Position numbers and translations under genes: made by a program
In this document: positions 52,770-60,784 of the stretch, piece by piece
How positions within the stretch are numbered: the first letter of the stretch is position 1
Layout of the letters: each line of letters opens with the position of its first letter
Notes under the pieces: generated by a model
Seen by the model: only the letters and a program-made list of their open reading frames with translations
What the model was told of the DNA's origin: nothing
Database searches by the model: none
Origin: UBA5239 sp040394635
Lineage (GTDB): Bacteria; Verrucomicrobiota; Lentisphaeria; Victivallales; Victivallaceae
NCBI GenBank assembly: GCA_040394635.1
Contig: JBEBRW010000015.1
Location: forward strand, 1-64,000
Length of the DNA: 64,000 bases
Reading direction: 5' to 3'

Positions 52770-53654
52770 TCAAGGTGATTTATTCAATAATTCATTATAC
52801 CTATCAAATGTGACATGATTCGCGTAATCAAGATATTCTCCTGCTGACTTCAATGATGATTTTGCTTGCGATACGTTTCCTTCTTTATCATATATTCGAG
52901 AGAACAAAATGTATAAATTCGACGCATAACGATTAAATTTTTTACCGTCCGTAAAATAATTCTCCGCCTGTTTGCAGTAGTCCAATGCACTAACCAAATC
53001 ATTGAGTTCCAGATAACAATAGGATATGCATAATGCTGTATATCCGTGCAATACATTTTTGTGCGAATCTGAAAATTCACTAGTGAGGGATAAGTATTCA
53101 CGGCTTTTTTGAAGAAGAATCAGAGCTTCTTGGTATTCTTCATTCTCATATTTGAAAATTCCAAATTTGCGGTAAAAAATCGATCGATCCAAATCATCAT
53201 AATTTGATTGGTCATGTGTAAGAAGTCCTGTTTGTGCCTTATTGAAATAGTGTTCCGCCATTTCATGTGAATGAATCTTCCAATACGCCTCACCCAAATT
53301 TTCAAATGTTCGAATTTCCATGTACTGAAAGAGTCCTTTATTATTCAATTTCTCATCCATATGAAGCCATGGAATGGCTAATTCATATTGACCCATATCT
53401 AAATAATACATGCCCATACTAAGACAAACCGTTGCAGCTTTCCAATTGTTATGATAAAAACCTTTTCCTAATAAATCGGCAGCCTGTCGAAGATATATCA
53501 TATGATCTTTGTCGGTTTGTCTGACTTTATTGGTCAAGTCAAAGAGCGCTTCCATCTTCTTGACTTGCGAATTGAAATAATAATAGGAAAATCCCCATAT
53601 CCCCAACGTATATACGATGCCGAAAACCAACAAATATCTGCAACTGTTTTTCAA
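52770..53654 (-). CDS. Membrane-anchored TPR protein
   Basis: 294 residues. One N-terminal membrane helix (YLLVFGIVYTLGIWGFSYYY), then TPR-like helical hairpins: MGMYYLDMGQYELAIPWLHM, NLGEAYWKIHSHEMAEHYFN, KFGIFKYENEEYQEALILLQ, LCISYCYLELNDLVSALDYC. TTG start, supported by CAGGAG about 7 bases upstream on the minus strand. Strongly AT-rich compared with the rest of the window. It lies antisense between the two copies of the coiled-coil segment. Function unknown. Confidence 0.65.
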   Translation of the reverse strand: MKNSCRYLLVFGIVYTLGIWGFSYYYFNSQVKKMEALFDLTNKVRQTDKDHMIYLRQAADLLGKGFYHNNWKAATVCLSMGMYYLDMGQYELAIPWLHMDEKLNNKGLFQYMEIRTFENLGEAYWKIHSHEMAEHYFNKAQTGLLTHDQSNYDDLDRSIFYRKFGIFKYENEEYQEALILLQKSREYLSLTSEFSDSHKNVLHGYTALCISYCYLELNDLVSALDYCKQAENYFTDGKKFNRYASNLYILFSRIYDKEGNVSQAKSSLKSAGEYLDYANHVTFDRYNELLNKSP

Positions 53655-53742
53655 AATCCTACTCCTGAATTGATATCTAATATAAAATAGCGACTATTTC
53701 GAGCATTTCAAACCACAATCGAAATAATTATCATATCTGAAC

Positions 53743-54140
53743 TTCTGGAGCTATGAGAAAAGGTTAAAACGATCATCACATTGGCCAAAAAGATTCACAA
53801 ACTTTATCAACTGGAAGAGGTCCCCGTGTCGCTGAACGACGAGATACAGAAAGCCCGCGACCTGATGAAGAACACCGAAATTTTCTATGAAAAAATGAGT
53901 ACACTGCTCGACATCCTGAAAGTTTTCAATAAATTATCGCCGAAACTTCTCCGAAAATACATCGAGGCAACCATGAGTGCCTTCCAAAACATCAGAAAAA
54001 TCATGAATACCTGCAAGGAGCACAGCGAAAAAATTCTCAAACTCCTCGACGAAATCGACAGATTAGAGGAAGCAGCGAGGGATAATCCGAATTCAATAGA
54101 AAATATTACGAGGAGGTTATTACCTGAATATTTACGGTAG
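53743..54140 (+). pseudogene. 5'-truncated, displaced copy of the coiled-coil gene's C-terminal half
   Basis: Aligned with 52343 onward, the copy begins at about 53743 without the first 113 codons and carries an in-frame TGA near its start; a TTG at 53781 could open a 119-residue product. The protein is near-identical to the parent through DNPNS, then ends in a different tip (SIENITRRLLPEYLR). This is the pattern of an orphan C-terminal module as in polymorphic effectors, or simply a decayed duplication. Confidence 0.7.
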
Positions 54141-54346
54141 TTTATATAAGGCTACTATCTTTTCTGACAATTTAAGGCTGAATGGAGAAATTATGGAATA
54201 TATGTAAGGACTTTCGACAGGGTGAATATCTTGTTATTTGATACAGGATGGATAAATTGGGGGAACTGGATTGATCGGGTCGGAATACCCTGGCTATAGA
54301 GTCTGACTAATTATTCAATAAGAACCTGTTAACCTGAACAAATTAT
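54141..54346. other. AT-rich gap with possible gene remnants
   Basis: 206 bases with no intact gene. Short stop-broken frames read like decayed coding sequence, e.g. SLYKATIFSDNLRLNGEIM and, in another frame, FDTGWINWGNWIDRVGIPWL. They may be what remains of a gene that followed the truncated module. No repeats or promoters identified. Confidence 0.35.
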
Positions 54347-54871
54347 CTATTCTATAAGTGGATTAAAAAATCGGCTTTCAGGGACTTCCAGCTCTTCCCA
54401 AGGGGCGCGTTTCAGGGTACAGAAACCGCCCCAAATAAAAGTATATGGTCGATCGTCTAAAGCCGGATCATCCGGTACAGTAAATGTAACTTTAATAAAA
54501 TATTTGATTGGAATTAGGAAAATGGAATCAACCTCTCTTCTTATATATTTTACGCGAATTTTAGTTCCAGGTTCCAGTACATAATATCCTTTTTCCACCA
54601 CTGGAAAATCAGTTAGGAGAGATGTATTTCCCTCTAAATCAGTAAATCTGACAAGGGGCAAGCCGCCATCAGCTTCATCGCCAATATGTTCACCGGAATA
54701 AAACTTACTACATATGGTTAAGGGTCTTTTTAATTCCAATTCGCGCAGATCGCTGAACCTTGAATCATCAATTATCCAGCTCTCCTGCGTAACAGATAAT
54801 CCGACACTGCACCCGCTCATAAGCACGGCGCATAAAGCAGTTCCGAAGATCAATAAAATTTTGTGAAGCAT
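54347..54871 (-). CDS. Lipoprotein with leader shared with its neighbour (B)
   Basis: 174 residues. HKILLIFGTALCAVLMSGC is a lipoprotein signal with lipobox Cys. The mature part is beta-rich (LRELELKRPLTICSKFYSG; TSLLTDFPVVEKGYYVLEPG) and unrelated to that of the neighbour. I start at ATG 54871 (GGAGAG upstream), not at the in-frame TTG 54883. AT-rich. It is 13 bases downstream of lipoprotein A. Function unknown. Confidence 0.65.
   Translation of the reverse strand: MLHKILLIFGTALCAVLMSGCSVGLSVTQESWIIDDSRFSDLRELELKRPLTICSKFYSGEHIGDEADGGLPLVRFTDLEGNTSLLTDFPVVEKGYYVLEPGTKIRVKYIRREVDSIFLIPIKYFIKVTFTVPDDPALDDRPYTFIWGGFCTLKRAPWEELEVPESRFFNPLIE
54808..54865 (-). repeat. 58-bp lipoprotein leader repeat, copy B
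   Basis: Identical over 58 bases to 55427-55484. It spans exactly the codons from the His-Lys start of the signal peptide through the lipobox Cys; flanking bases differ on both sides. Confidence 0.92.
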
Positions 54872-54884
54872 AAGGCTCTCCAAT

Positions 54885-55490
54885 TTAGCGGGGAATAGGT
54901 TTATAGGAAGGACTTGATTTGAGAATCGTTGACTTCTTGATATTATTGATCATCTCTGAATTAAAATGTATTCTTACATTCTCGTATTCGAGCTTAAGCT
55001 CTGGAGAAGATAAATTGACAAGGTACTTGCGGGTATAAGCTGGTTCCCAAGTTTTGTTATTGATGAGATTCCACGAATCCTCATGAGACGTGTAACGATC
55101 CAGCAGATAAATGTAATAATCTATTTCTTCATAATTATCTATGTTCCATCTGATTAGAAAATTAAATCCATATTCTGCCGGGTTAATTATCAGATTGACG
55201 TAACCATGTGTAAGGGGGGAAGAAGATTCGTCCTCAAAAAGATAAGCGATGTAATGGGTCTCCCGCAAGGCTGGTATAACAAACTCGCCATTGGCATCGG
55301 TTATAGCTTTACTTTCTATATTACAATATGAGGCATCCAAGCGTACACCAACCAGTGGATTCCCATCCACATCAGTAAGCCGTCCGTTGATTTCTCCCCA
55401 ATAAGTATTTGTCCAATACATAGGAATGCACCCGCTCATAAGCACGGCGCATAAAGCAGTTCCGAAGATCAATAAAATTTTGTGACACAT
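54885..55490 (-). CDS. Lipoprotein with carboxypeptidase-regulatory-like domain (A)
   Basis: 201 residues. Same signal peptide as lipoprotein B (HKILLIFGTALCAVLMSGC). The mature part begins with a CarboxypepD-regulatory-like beta sandwich: INGRLTDVDGNPLVGVRLDA, AITDANGEFVIPALRETHYI, then a longer tail. Start at ATG 55490, by analogy with B; an ATG at 55508 is also open. AT-rich, first gene of the leftward pair. Confidence 0.68.
   Translation of the reverse strand: MCHKILLIFGTALCAVLMSGCIPMYWTNTYWGEINGRLTDVDGNPLVGVRLDASYCNIESKAITDANGEFVIPALRETHYIAYLFEDESSSPLTHGYVNLIINPAEYGFNFLIRWNIDNYEEIDYYIYLLDRYTSHEDSWNLINNKTWEPAYTRKYLVNLSSPELKLEYENVRIHFNSEMINNIKKSTILKSSPSYKPIPR
55427..55484 (-). repeat. 58-bp lipoprotein leader repeat, copy A
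   Basis: Identical to 54808-54865; same strand, direct repeat 619 bases apart. Confidence 0.92.
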
Positions 55491-55605
55491 GGTTACAAAC
55501 CTTCTCATTACTTGCTAAAATATAATAGATGGTATTTGATATGATTTCAAATGGAGAAAATGATTATTTCTGGAGTTATTTTTTCCGACGAGGAGTTCGG
55601 GACAA

Positions 55606-55639
55606 GAAAAAACCCCGGAAGCGTTGGCTTGCCGGGGTT
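55606..55639 (-). terminator. Rho-independent terminator
   Basis: On the minus strand AACCCCGG pairs with CCGGGGTT around a GC-rich loop and is followed by six T residues. It ends the Gfo/Idh transcript and separates it from the AT-rich island. Confidence 0.8.
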
Positions 55640-55659
55640 GGAACGTGATGGCGAAACGG

Positions 55660-56829
55660 TTATTTTTTGACCTGGCCGTTTTCGAAGTATTCGATCGTTT
55701 CCTTCGAGAGCTGCGGGATGTCGCAGCGGTTGTTGCCGGTACGCATCGATTTGTGACCCATCACGCCGGCGGCTACCGAGTTGCGGGCCGCGATCGGCGA
55801 GGTGTTGGTCTTGGTACCATAACGTACGAAATCCAGGAAGCTCTGGATGATGCCGACGTCGGAGCCGCCGTGGCCGCCGGCCAGTTCTTTGAGTTTGTAA
55901 ATGATGTCGGGCGTTTCGCGCGGGCCGCGCTGGGTCCAGACATGCACTTCGGCTTTGCCGTGGTCGCCGACGTTTTCCACGCGGCCGCGGGTGCCGATAA
56001 AGGTGTAGTTGCGTTCGGAGTCGGGCGTGTAATGGCACTGCATATAGCTGGCCTGCGAGCCATTGTCAAGCTGCATCAGAATCATATTGTGGTCTTCCAC
56101 GTCGATGATCGGGGAGAAGCCGGTCTGCTCCAGCGGCGGCCACTGGTTGACGTCCCATTTGGCGCAGCCGGGGGTTTCCGGGGAGCGGCGGCCGCATTTG
56201 TCGTAAACGGAGAGCATGCCCATGCCGACGACCGAGGTGGTGTAGCCGCCCATCAGCCAATGCATGACGTCGATGTCGTGAGCGCCCTTCTGCAGCAGCA
56301 GGCCGTTGGCGTTGCACTGTTCGGAGTGCCAGTCGCGGAAATAGGCGTCGCCGCCGTAGTTGATGAAGTGGCGGCACCAGCCGGCCTTGATTTCGCCGAT
56401 CAGGCCGGAATCGATGACTTCCTTCATCTTCAGGACTACCGGGAAATGGCGCATGTTGTGGCCGAGGAAGAGTTTACTGCCGGTGGACATGGCGGCTTTC
56501 AGCAACCGGTCGCAGCCTTCGATGGTGATGGCCATGGGTTTTTCCAGGTAAACGGCTTTGCCGGCTTCGAGCGCGGCCACACCCTGTTCTTCATGGCAAT
56601 AGTCGGGGGTCATGATGAAAACGATGTCGAGTTCGACTTGCTTGAGCATATCCTTGTAATCGGAAAATTCCGCCATATTCGGAATTTCTTCCCTGGCCAG
56701 GACAAACGCTTCCGGATTGATATCCGCTCCGGCCACGATCTCATAGCCTTCTTCGGGTTTATGGGCCTGCCAGGCGTGTCTGCCGCGGCCGCCGACACCG
56801 ATCAAACCGATCTTCAAAGTCTTCATCAT
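55660..56829 (-). CDS. Gfo/Idh/MocA-family oxidoreductase
   Basis: 389 residues. NAD(P)-binding start KIGLIGVGGRGRHAW, catalytic-loop EKP in YLEKPMAITIEGCDRLL, then the alpha/beta dimer domain (MHWLMGGYTTSVVGMGMLSV). Such enzymes oxidise or reduce sugars, inositols or their derivatives. Start at ATG 56829 with AAGGA 7 bases upstream (a TTG at 56832 is also open). Divergent from an AraC regulator. Confidence 0.9.
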   Translation of the reverse strand: MMKTLKIGLIGVGGRGRHAWQAHKPEEGYEIVAGADINPEAFVLAREEIPNMAEFSDYKDMLKQVELDIVFIMTPDYCHEEQGVAALEAGKAVYLEKPMAITIEGCDRLLKAAMSTGSKLFLGHNMRHFPVVLKMKEVIDSGLIGEIKAGWCRHFINYGGDAYFRDWHSEQCNANGLLLQKGAHDIDVMHWLMGGYTTSVVGMGMLSVYDKCGRRSPETPGCAKWDVNQWPPLEQTGFSPIIDVEDHNMILMQLDNGSQASYMQCHYTPDSERNYTFIGTRGRVENVGDHGKAEVHVWTQRGPRETPDIIYKLKELAGGHGGSDVGIIQSFLDFVRYGTKTNTSPIAARNSVAAGVMGHKSMRTGNNRCDIPQLSKETIEYFENGQVKK

Positions 56830-56894
56830 CAATTTTCCTTATCTATTTTTAAGGTTATCGTTTGAATCATGATGTTTAATGTAATAAATTAATC

Positions 56895-56932
56895 GCAAAT
56901 ATCAACTTCAAAAGATATTTTTTTAGCAAATA
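56895..56932. promoter_or_regulatory. Candidate AraC operator in the divergent gap
   Basis: GCAAATA occurs directly repeated at 56895-56901 and 56926-56932, and AAATATC/GATATTT form an inverted pair at 56897-56903 and 56914-56920. The block lies between the Gfo/Idh gene and the AraC gene and is a plausible binding region for that regulator. Confidence 0.4.
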
Positions 56933-56966
56933 ATAGATATGGAAAATAAACCGGGGATGTGCAATT

Positions 56967-57758
56967 TTGCTCAAAGAAGGTCATAATAACCAGGTATTTC
57001 CGCTGGAACTGCTGGCAGCGGCGCAGGTCCGGACGGAGTCGCGGACGGTGGTGATCGGGCGCGAAAATTACCACGAATACACCTTTGAATATATCGTCAG
57101 CGGGCGCGGCTTCCTGGAGATCAACGGTCATTCATACGAGCCGGAACCGCAGAGCATCTACATCCTGCAGCTCGGCAGTACGCACCGCTACTGGCCAAAC
57201 CGGCAGGACCCGTGGGAAAAACTGTTTTTTGCGATCAACGGCGACATGGTCGATTACCTGCTGCGCGCTTACCGCTTGACGGATACCTACTACATCCCCG
57301 GCGCCGCCAAATTGCTGAAGCATTTCGAGGCCATGCACCGCCTGAGTTACCACAGCGACGACATCAGTCATCAGGCCGCGGTGATCTTCCATCAATTCGT
57401 CGAGGGTGCGGCGCAGATTGTCCACGGCGAGGAACATCACATCCCGCTGGAACTGGAAAAACTCAAAGCCGAACTGGACCGCCACCTGGAACGGTCCTTC
57501 GTACTGGAAGACTATTGCCGGCAGCACGGGTTCACGGCGGCCCACCTGATCCGCAGTTTCCGCCAATTCTTCGGCGACACGCCGTATGGATACCTGATGA
57601 ACCGGCGGATCGAGCTGGCGCAGCGGCTGCTGTTGTACTCACAGTTTTCGATCAAGGAAATCGCCGGGCGGCTCTGTTTCTCGGACCAGTATTATTTCTC
57701 CAACTACTTCAAACGCAAAACAGGCATGTCGCCGCGGCAGTTCCAGAAGAATAATTAA
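56967..57758 (+). CDS. AraC-family transcriptional regulator
   Basis: 263 residues. N-terminal cupin-like arm (YEYIVSGRGFLEINGHSYEP-type pattern; YILQLGSTHRYWP) and C-terminal HTH pair (about 165-263): FVLEDYCRQHGFTAAHLIRS, FSIKEIAGRLCFSDQYYFSN, RKTGMSPRQFQ. TTG start; no in-frame ATG is available upstream and the first ATG codon lies well inside the domain. Likely regulates the divergent Gfo/Idh oxidoreductase gene. Confidence 0.85.
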   Translation: MLKEGHNNQVFPLELLAAAQVRTESRTVVIGRENYHEYTFEYIVSGRGFLEINGHSYEPEPQSIYILQLGSTHRYWPNRQDPWEKLFFAINGDMVDYLLRAYRLTDTYYIPGAAKLLKHFEAMHRLSYHSDDISHQAAVIFHQFVEGAAQIVHGEEHHIPLELEKLKAELDRHLERSFVLEDYCRQHGFTAAHLIRSFRQFFGDTPYGYLMNRRIELAQRLLLYSQFSIKEIAGRLCFSDQYYFSNYFKRKTGMSPRQFQKNN

Positions 57759-57861
57759 CGCTGTGTGCACGTTTCAAATGACGCATTAACCTGGGCAGGG
57801 CGCCCTGCCGGATTTGCCGATTTCCGGTGCCCGATTTACCTGCCATTCGGTTGTTTCCGGG

Positions 57862-57890
57862 TTGAATTCGCCCTTAAGTGGCTGTATAGT
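57862..57890 (+). promoter_or_regulatory. Sigma-70-like promoter
   Basis: TTGAAT (57862-57867), 17-base spacer, TATAGT (57885-57890), 27 bases before the ATG at 57917. A perfect 16-bp palindrome (GGCAGGGCGCCCTGCC, 57794-57809) lies upstream and has no T-run. Confidence 0.6.
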
Positions 57891-57916
57891 ATGGAATTAA
57901 TTTTGGATGGACTGCT

Positions 57917-58744
57917 ATGAATTGCTGGAAGCTGGAAAAAATCGTCGCATTGATGCATGAGTGCGGGAAACTCGCCATGCAGTACTACGACAATCCCCCG
58001 ATCGAGGTGAAAGACGACCTCTCCATCGTCACCGCCGCCGACAAAGCAGTCGAGCAGCGCCTGGCACAGGAATTCGACCGCCCCGATGAGGGCATTTACC
58101 TGATCGGCGAGGAAACCATCGATACCCATGGCGAGGAATACATCCAGTCCGCGCTGAACGGCTCCTGTTTCGTGGTCGACCCCATCGACGGCACCGCGCC
58201 CTATGCGCAGCAGATTCCGGTCTGGGGGATTTCCGTCGGCTTCATGCAGCAGGGCAAGCTTACCGAAGGCGCGGTTTATTATCCGGTTTTCGACGAACTG
58301 ATGATTACCGACGGTCCCGATGCGTGGCTCTATAAACAGGGCAAGCGGACGCCGTTTCCGTTTAAGGCCGCGCCGTTGAACGGCGCATGCTCGCTGGCAC
58401 TCTCGCAGAGCGTCACCCGCCACGGCAAAGTGGAGCTGACCAATCACCTGATGGTCGTCGACGCCGTGGTCGGTGTGGTTTACCGCGTCCTGAGCGGCCG
58501 GATGCTCGGCTATGTGTGCAACGCCAAGTTGTGGGACCTGGCCGGCAGTTTGCCGCTAATCGAGCGCGGCGGCTTCGTCTGCCGCAATTTCGACGGCGGC
58601 AGCCTGAGCTGCGACGCCGCCGGATCATTTGACTTTTCGCCGGGCCCCCGGCGCTGGCATTTAAAGAAAACAACCGTAATCGCGGCCAACGACGAAACCG
58701 CCGCCTACATCATTGCCGGTACCACCCCGGCCGAAGGGAAATAA
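57917..58744 (+). CDS. Inositol-monophosphatase-family phosphatase
   Basis: 275 residues. Metal-site motifs of the IMPase/FBPase superfamily: an early IVTAADKAVEQRLAQE, LIGEETID (Glu-Glu pair), VVDPIDGTAPYAQQIPVWG (DPIDGT box), and a C-terminal KLWDLAGSLPLIERGGF corresponding to the family's WDxAAG motif. The usual DGTxNF is DGTAPY here. Possible substrates include inositol phosphate, histidinol phosphate or PAPS-type compounds; not decided by sequence. Four bases before rimO. Confidence 0.88.
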   Translation: MNCWKLEKIVALMHECGKLAMQYYDNPPIEVKDDLSIVTAADKAVEQRLAQEFDRPDEGIYLIGEETIDTHGEEYIQSALNGSCFVVDPIDGTAPYAQQIPVWGISVGFMQQGKLTEGAVYYPVFDELMITDGPDAWLYKQGKRTPFPFKAAPLNGACSLALSQSVTRHGKVELTNHLMVVDAVVGVVYRVLSGRMLGYVCNAKLWDLAGSLPLIERGGFVCRNFDGGSLSCDAAGSFDFSPGPRRWHLKKTTVIAANDETAAYIIAGTTPAEGK

Positions 58745-58747
58745 CGC

Positions 58748-60085
58748 ATGAATATTTACATTGTCAGCCTCGGCTGCCCGAAAAATCTGGTCGACACCGA
58801 AGTCATGACCGGTGAACTGCTGGTCAAGGGATTCGGCATCACCATGGACCCGGAAGAAGCGGACATTTACCTCGTGAACACCTGTGCATTCATCGAAAGC
58901 GCCCGTCAGGACGCCGTCGACGCCATCGAGGAAGCCGCCGACTGGAAACTCGACGACCCCGAGCACCGCATTCTGGTGGTCACCGGCTGCCTGATCCAGT
59001 GGGACAAGGACGAGCTCGTGAAGCGCGAATGGCCCGAGGTCGACCTCTGGACCGGCGTCGACATGATCCCCCGGATTCCCGAACTGCTGATGGAAGCCGG
59101 CAAAAATCCCGGCCGCACCGAACGGCAGGACGTGCCGAGTTATCTCTATAACGACGCCACCCCGCGTTTCCAGTGGACGCTGCCGCACCTGGCCTACCTG
59201 AAAATCGGCGAGGGCTGCGACAACCGCTGCTCCTACTGCGCCATTCCGAATATCCGCGGACCGCTGCGCAGCCGCGAGCCGGACTCGATCATCCGTGAAG
59301 CGAAGAACCTGATCGGCAACGGCGTCAAGGAACTGATCATCGTGGCGCAGGATATCTCCGCCTTCGGGCACGATACCGGAAAAGGTGATCTCGCCAGCCT
59401 GTTGAAAGAACTTCAGGCCATCGACGGCGATTTCAAAATCCGCCTTCTCTACGGCCACCCGGCTCATTTCACCGATGAAATGATCGACGCCATGGCCGCC
59501 TGCGACAAGGTTCTCCCATATCTCGACCTGCCCCTCCAGCACATTTCCGACAATATGCTGAAGGCCATGGGTCGCAAAACCACCCGCGCCCGGGTCGAAC
59601 ACGTACTGGACCAGCTCCGTTTGAAGCTCCCGGACATCGCCATCCGCACCACCTTCATCACCGGTTTCCCCGGCGAGACCGAGGCCGATTTCGAAGAGCT
59701 CAAGCAGTTCATCAGGGACCGCAAGTTCGAGCGTCTCGGCGTGTTCCCCTATTGCCCGGAGGAAAATACCCCGGCGCATGACTTCCCCGGCCAGGTGCCG
59801 GAAGAAGTCGCCGAGGCCCGCGCCGACGAATTAATGAAAATTCAGGGAAAAATCGCGCTGGAAAACAATAAAAAACTTGCCGGACGCGTTTTTCGTGTTA
59901 TAATTGATGAGGTCCAGAAGAAATTTGCGGTCGGGCGCACCTATATGGATGCTCCCGACATCGACAACACCGTCCGGATTACCCCCGCGGGCAAACTGCA
60001 GGTCGGTGATATCGTCGATGTCCGTATTACCGGGGTCAGCAAATACGATCTTTTCGGAGAAATTAACGATAAAGGAAAAAAATAA
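58748..60085 (+). CDS. rimO: Ribosomal protein S12 methylthiotransferase
   Basis: 445 residues. N-terminal MTTase domain (SLGCPKNLVDTE; NTCAFIESARQDAVD; VTGCL), radical-SAM cluster GCDNRCSYCAIP, and a C-terminal TRAM domain (about 375-445). It adds a methylthio group to Asp of ribosomal protein S12; the SLGCPKNLVD start distinguishes RimO from MiaB. First of a tight run with pgsA. Confidence 0.95.
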   Translation: MNIYIVSLGCPKNLVDTEVMTGELLVKGFGITMDPEEADIYLVNTCAFIESARQDAVDAIEEAADWKLDDPEHRILVVTGCLIQWDKDELVKREWPEVDLWTGVDMIPRIPELLMEAGKNPGRTERQDVPSYLYNDATPRFQWTLPHLAYLKIGEGCDNRCSYCAIPNIRGPLRSREPDSIIREAKNLIGNGVKELIIVAQDISAFGHDTGKGDLASLLKELQAIDGDFKIRLLYGHPAHFTDEMIDAMAACDKVLPYLDLPLQHISDNMLKAMGRKTTRARVEHVLDQLRLKLPDIAIRTTFITGFPGETEADFEELKQFIRDRKFERLGVFPYCPEENTPAHDFPGQVPEEVAEARADELMKIQGKIALENNKKLAGRVFRVIIDEVQKKFAVGRTYMDAPDIDNTVRITPAGKLQVGDIVDVRITGVSKYDLFGEINDKGKK

Positions 60086-60088
60086 AGT

Positions 60089-60781
60089 ATGAAGATGCTA
60101 AACCTACCAAATGCCTTGACGGTGGGCCGGATCGTGGCGATTTTCATTGTGTTGATCCTCGCCAATATTGTCGAGCCGAACGTCTGGCCGTATTTCTCCG
60201 ACTCCGTGGCGCAGAAGATCAAAATTGTCGCCTTCATCCTGGCAATCCTTGCCGCGCTGACCGACTTTTTCGACGGCTACCTGGCGCGCAAGTACAACCA
60301 GGTGACCGACTTCGGCAAACTGGTCGACCCGCTGGCCGACAAGATTTTCGTGGCCGCGCTGATGCTGATGATGGTCGAGTTCCTGCTCATTCCGGCGTGG
60401 ATCGCCGTCCTCGTGATCTCCCGCGAATTTCTCGTCACCGGACTGCGGATGCTGGCCATTCAGAAAAATATCATCATTTCCGCCGACAGCTGGGGCAAGG
60501 CCAAAACCATGCTGCAGATGCTGATCCTGCTGATCGGCGCCTCCTCATGGATCGGCGTCTACGACCTGCAGACCGATATCCTCGTTTTCGGCGGCACCCC
60601 CGCAATACAGATGGTGGCGGACGGCTCCACCCGGATGTTCCGGGTCATCGGCGGAAACTTCCACCTGAGCCTCTGGTTCATCTGGAAAGCCTTCCTGATC
60701 GGCATGGTGCTGGTCACGGTTTATTCCGGCATTGGCTATTTCGCCAAATTCAAGGATTTATTCATCTCGGATAAGGATTAA
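60089..60781 (+). CDS. pgsA: CDP-diacylglycerol-glycerol-3-phosphate 3-phosphatidyltransferase
   Basis: 230 residues, about five membrane helices. MLNLPNALTVGRI at the N-terminus and the CDP-alcohol phosphotransferase signature DGYLARKYNQVTDFGKLVDP with LAD completing DG-AR-G-D-D. It makes phosphatidylglycerol phosphate. It begins 4 bases after rimO; ATG 60095 is an alternative start. rimO-pgsA adjacency is common in bacteria. Confidence 0.93.
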   Translation: MKMLNLPNALTVGRIVAIFIVLILANIVEPNVWPYFSDSVAQKIKIVAFILAILAALTDFFDGYLARKYNQVTDFGKLVDPLADKIFVAALMLMMVEFLLIPAWIAVLVISREFLVTGLRMLAIQKNIIISADSWGKAKTMLQMLILLIGASSWIGVYDLQTDILVFGGTPAIQMVADGSTRMFRVIGGNFHLSLWFIWKAFLIGMVLVTVYSGIGYFAKFKDLFISDKD

Positions 60782-60784
60782 GTT

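Noticed and set aside
53781..54140. Calling the second coiled-coil copy an intact independent gene
   Set aside because: It lacks the first 113 codons of its parent, has an in-frame stop in the aligned part and would need a TTG start without a clear ribosome site; a truncated module is the safer reading.
57794..57809. Perfect 16-bp palindrome as a terminator after the AraC gene
   Set aside because: No T-run follows and no loop is available; kept only as a note beside the promoter.
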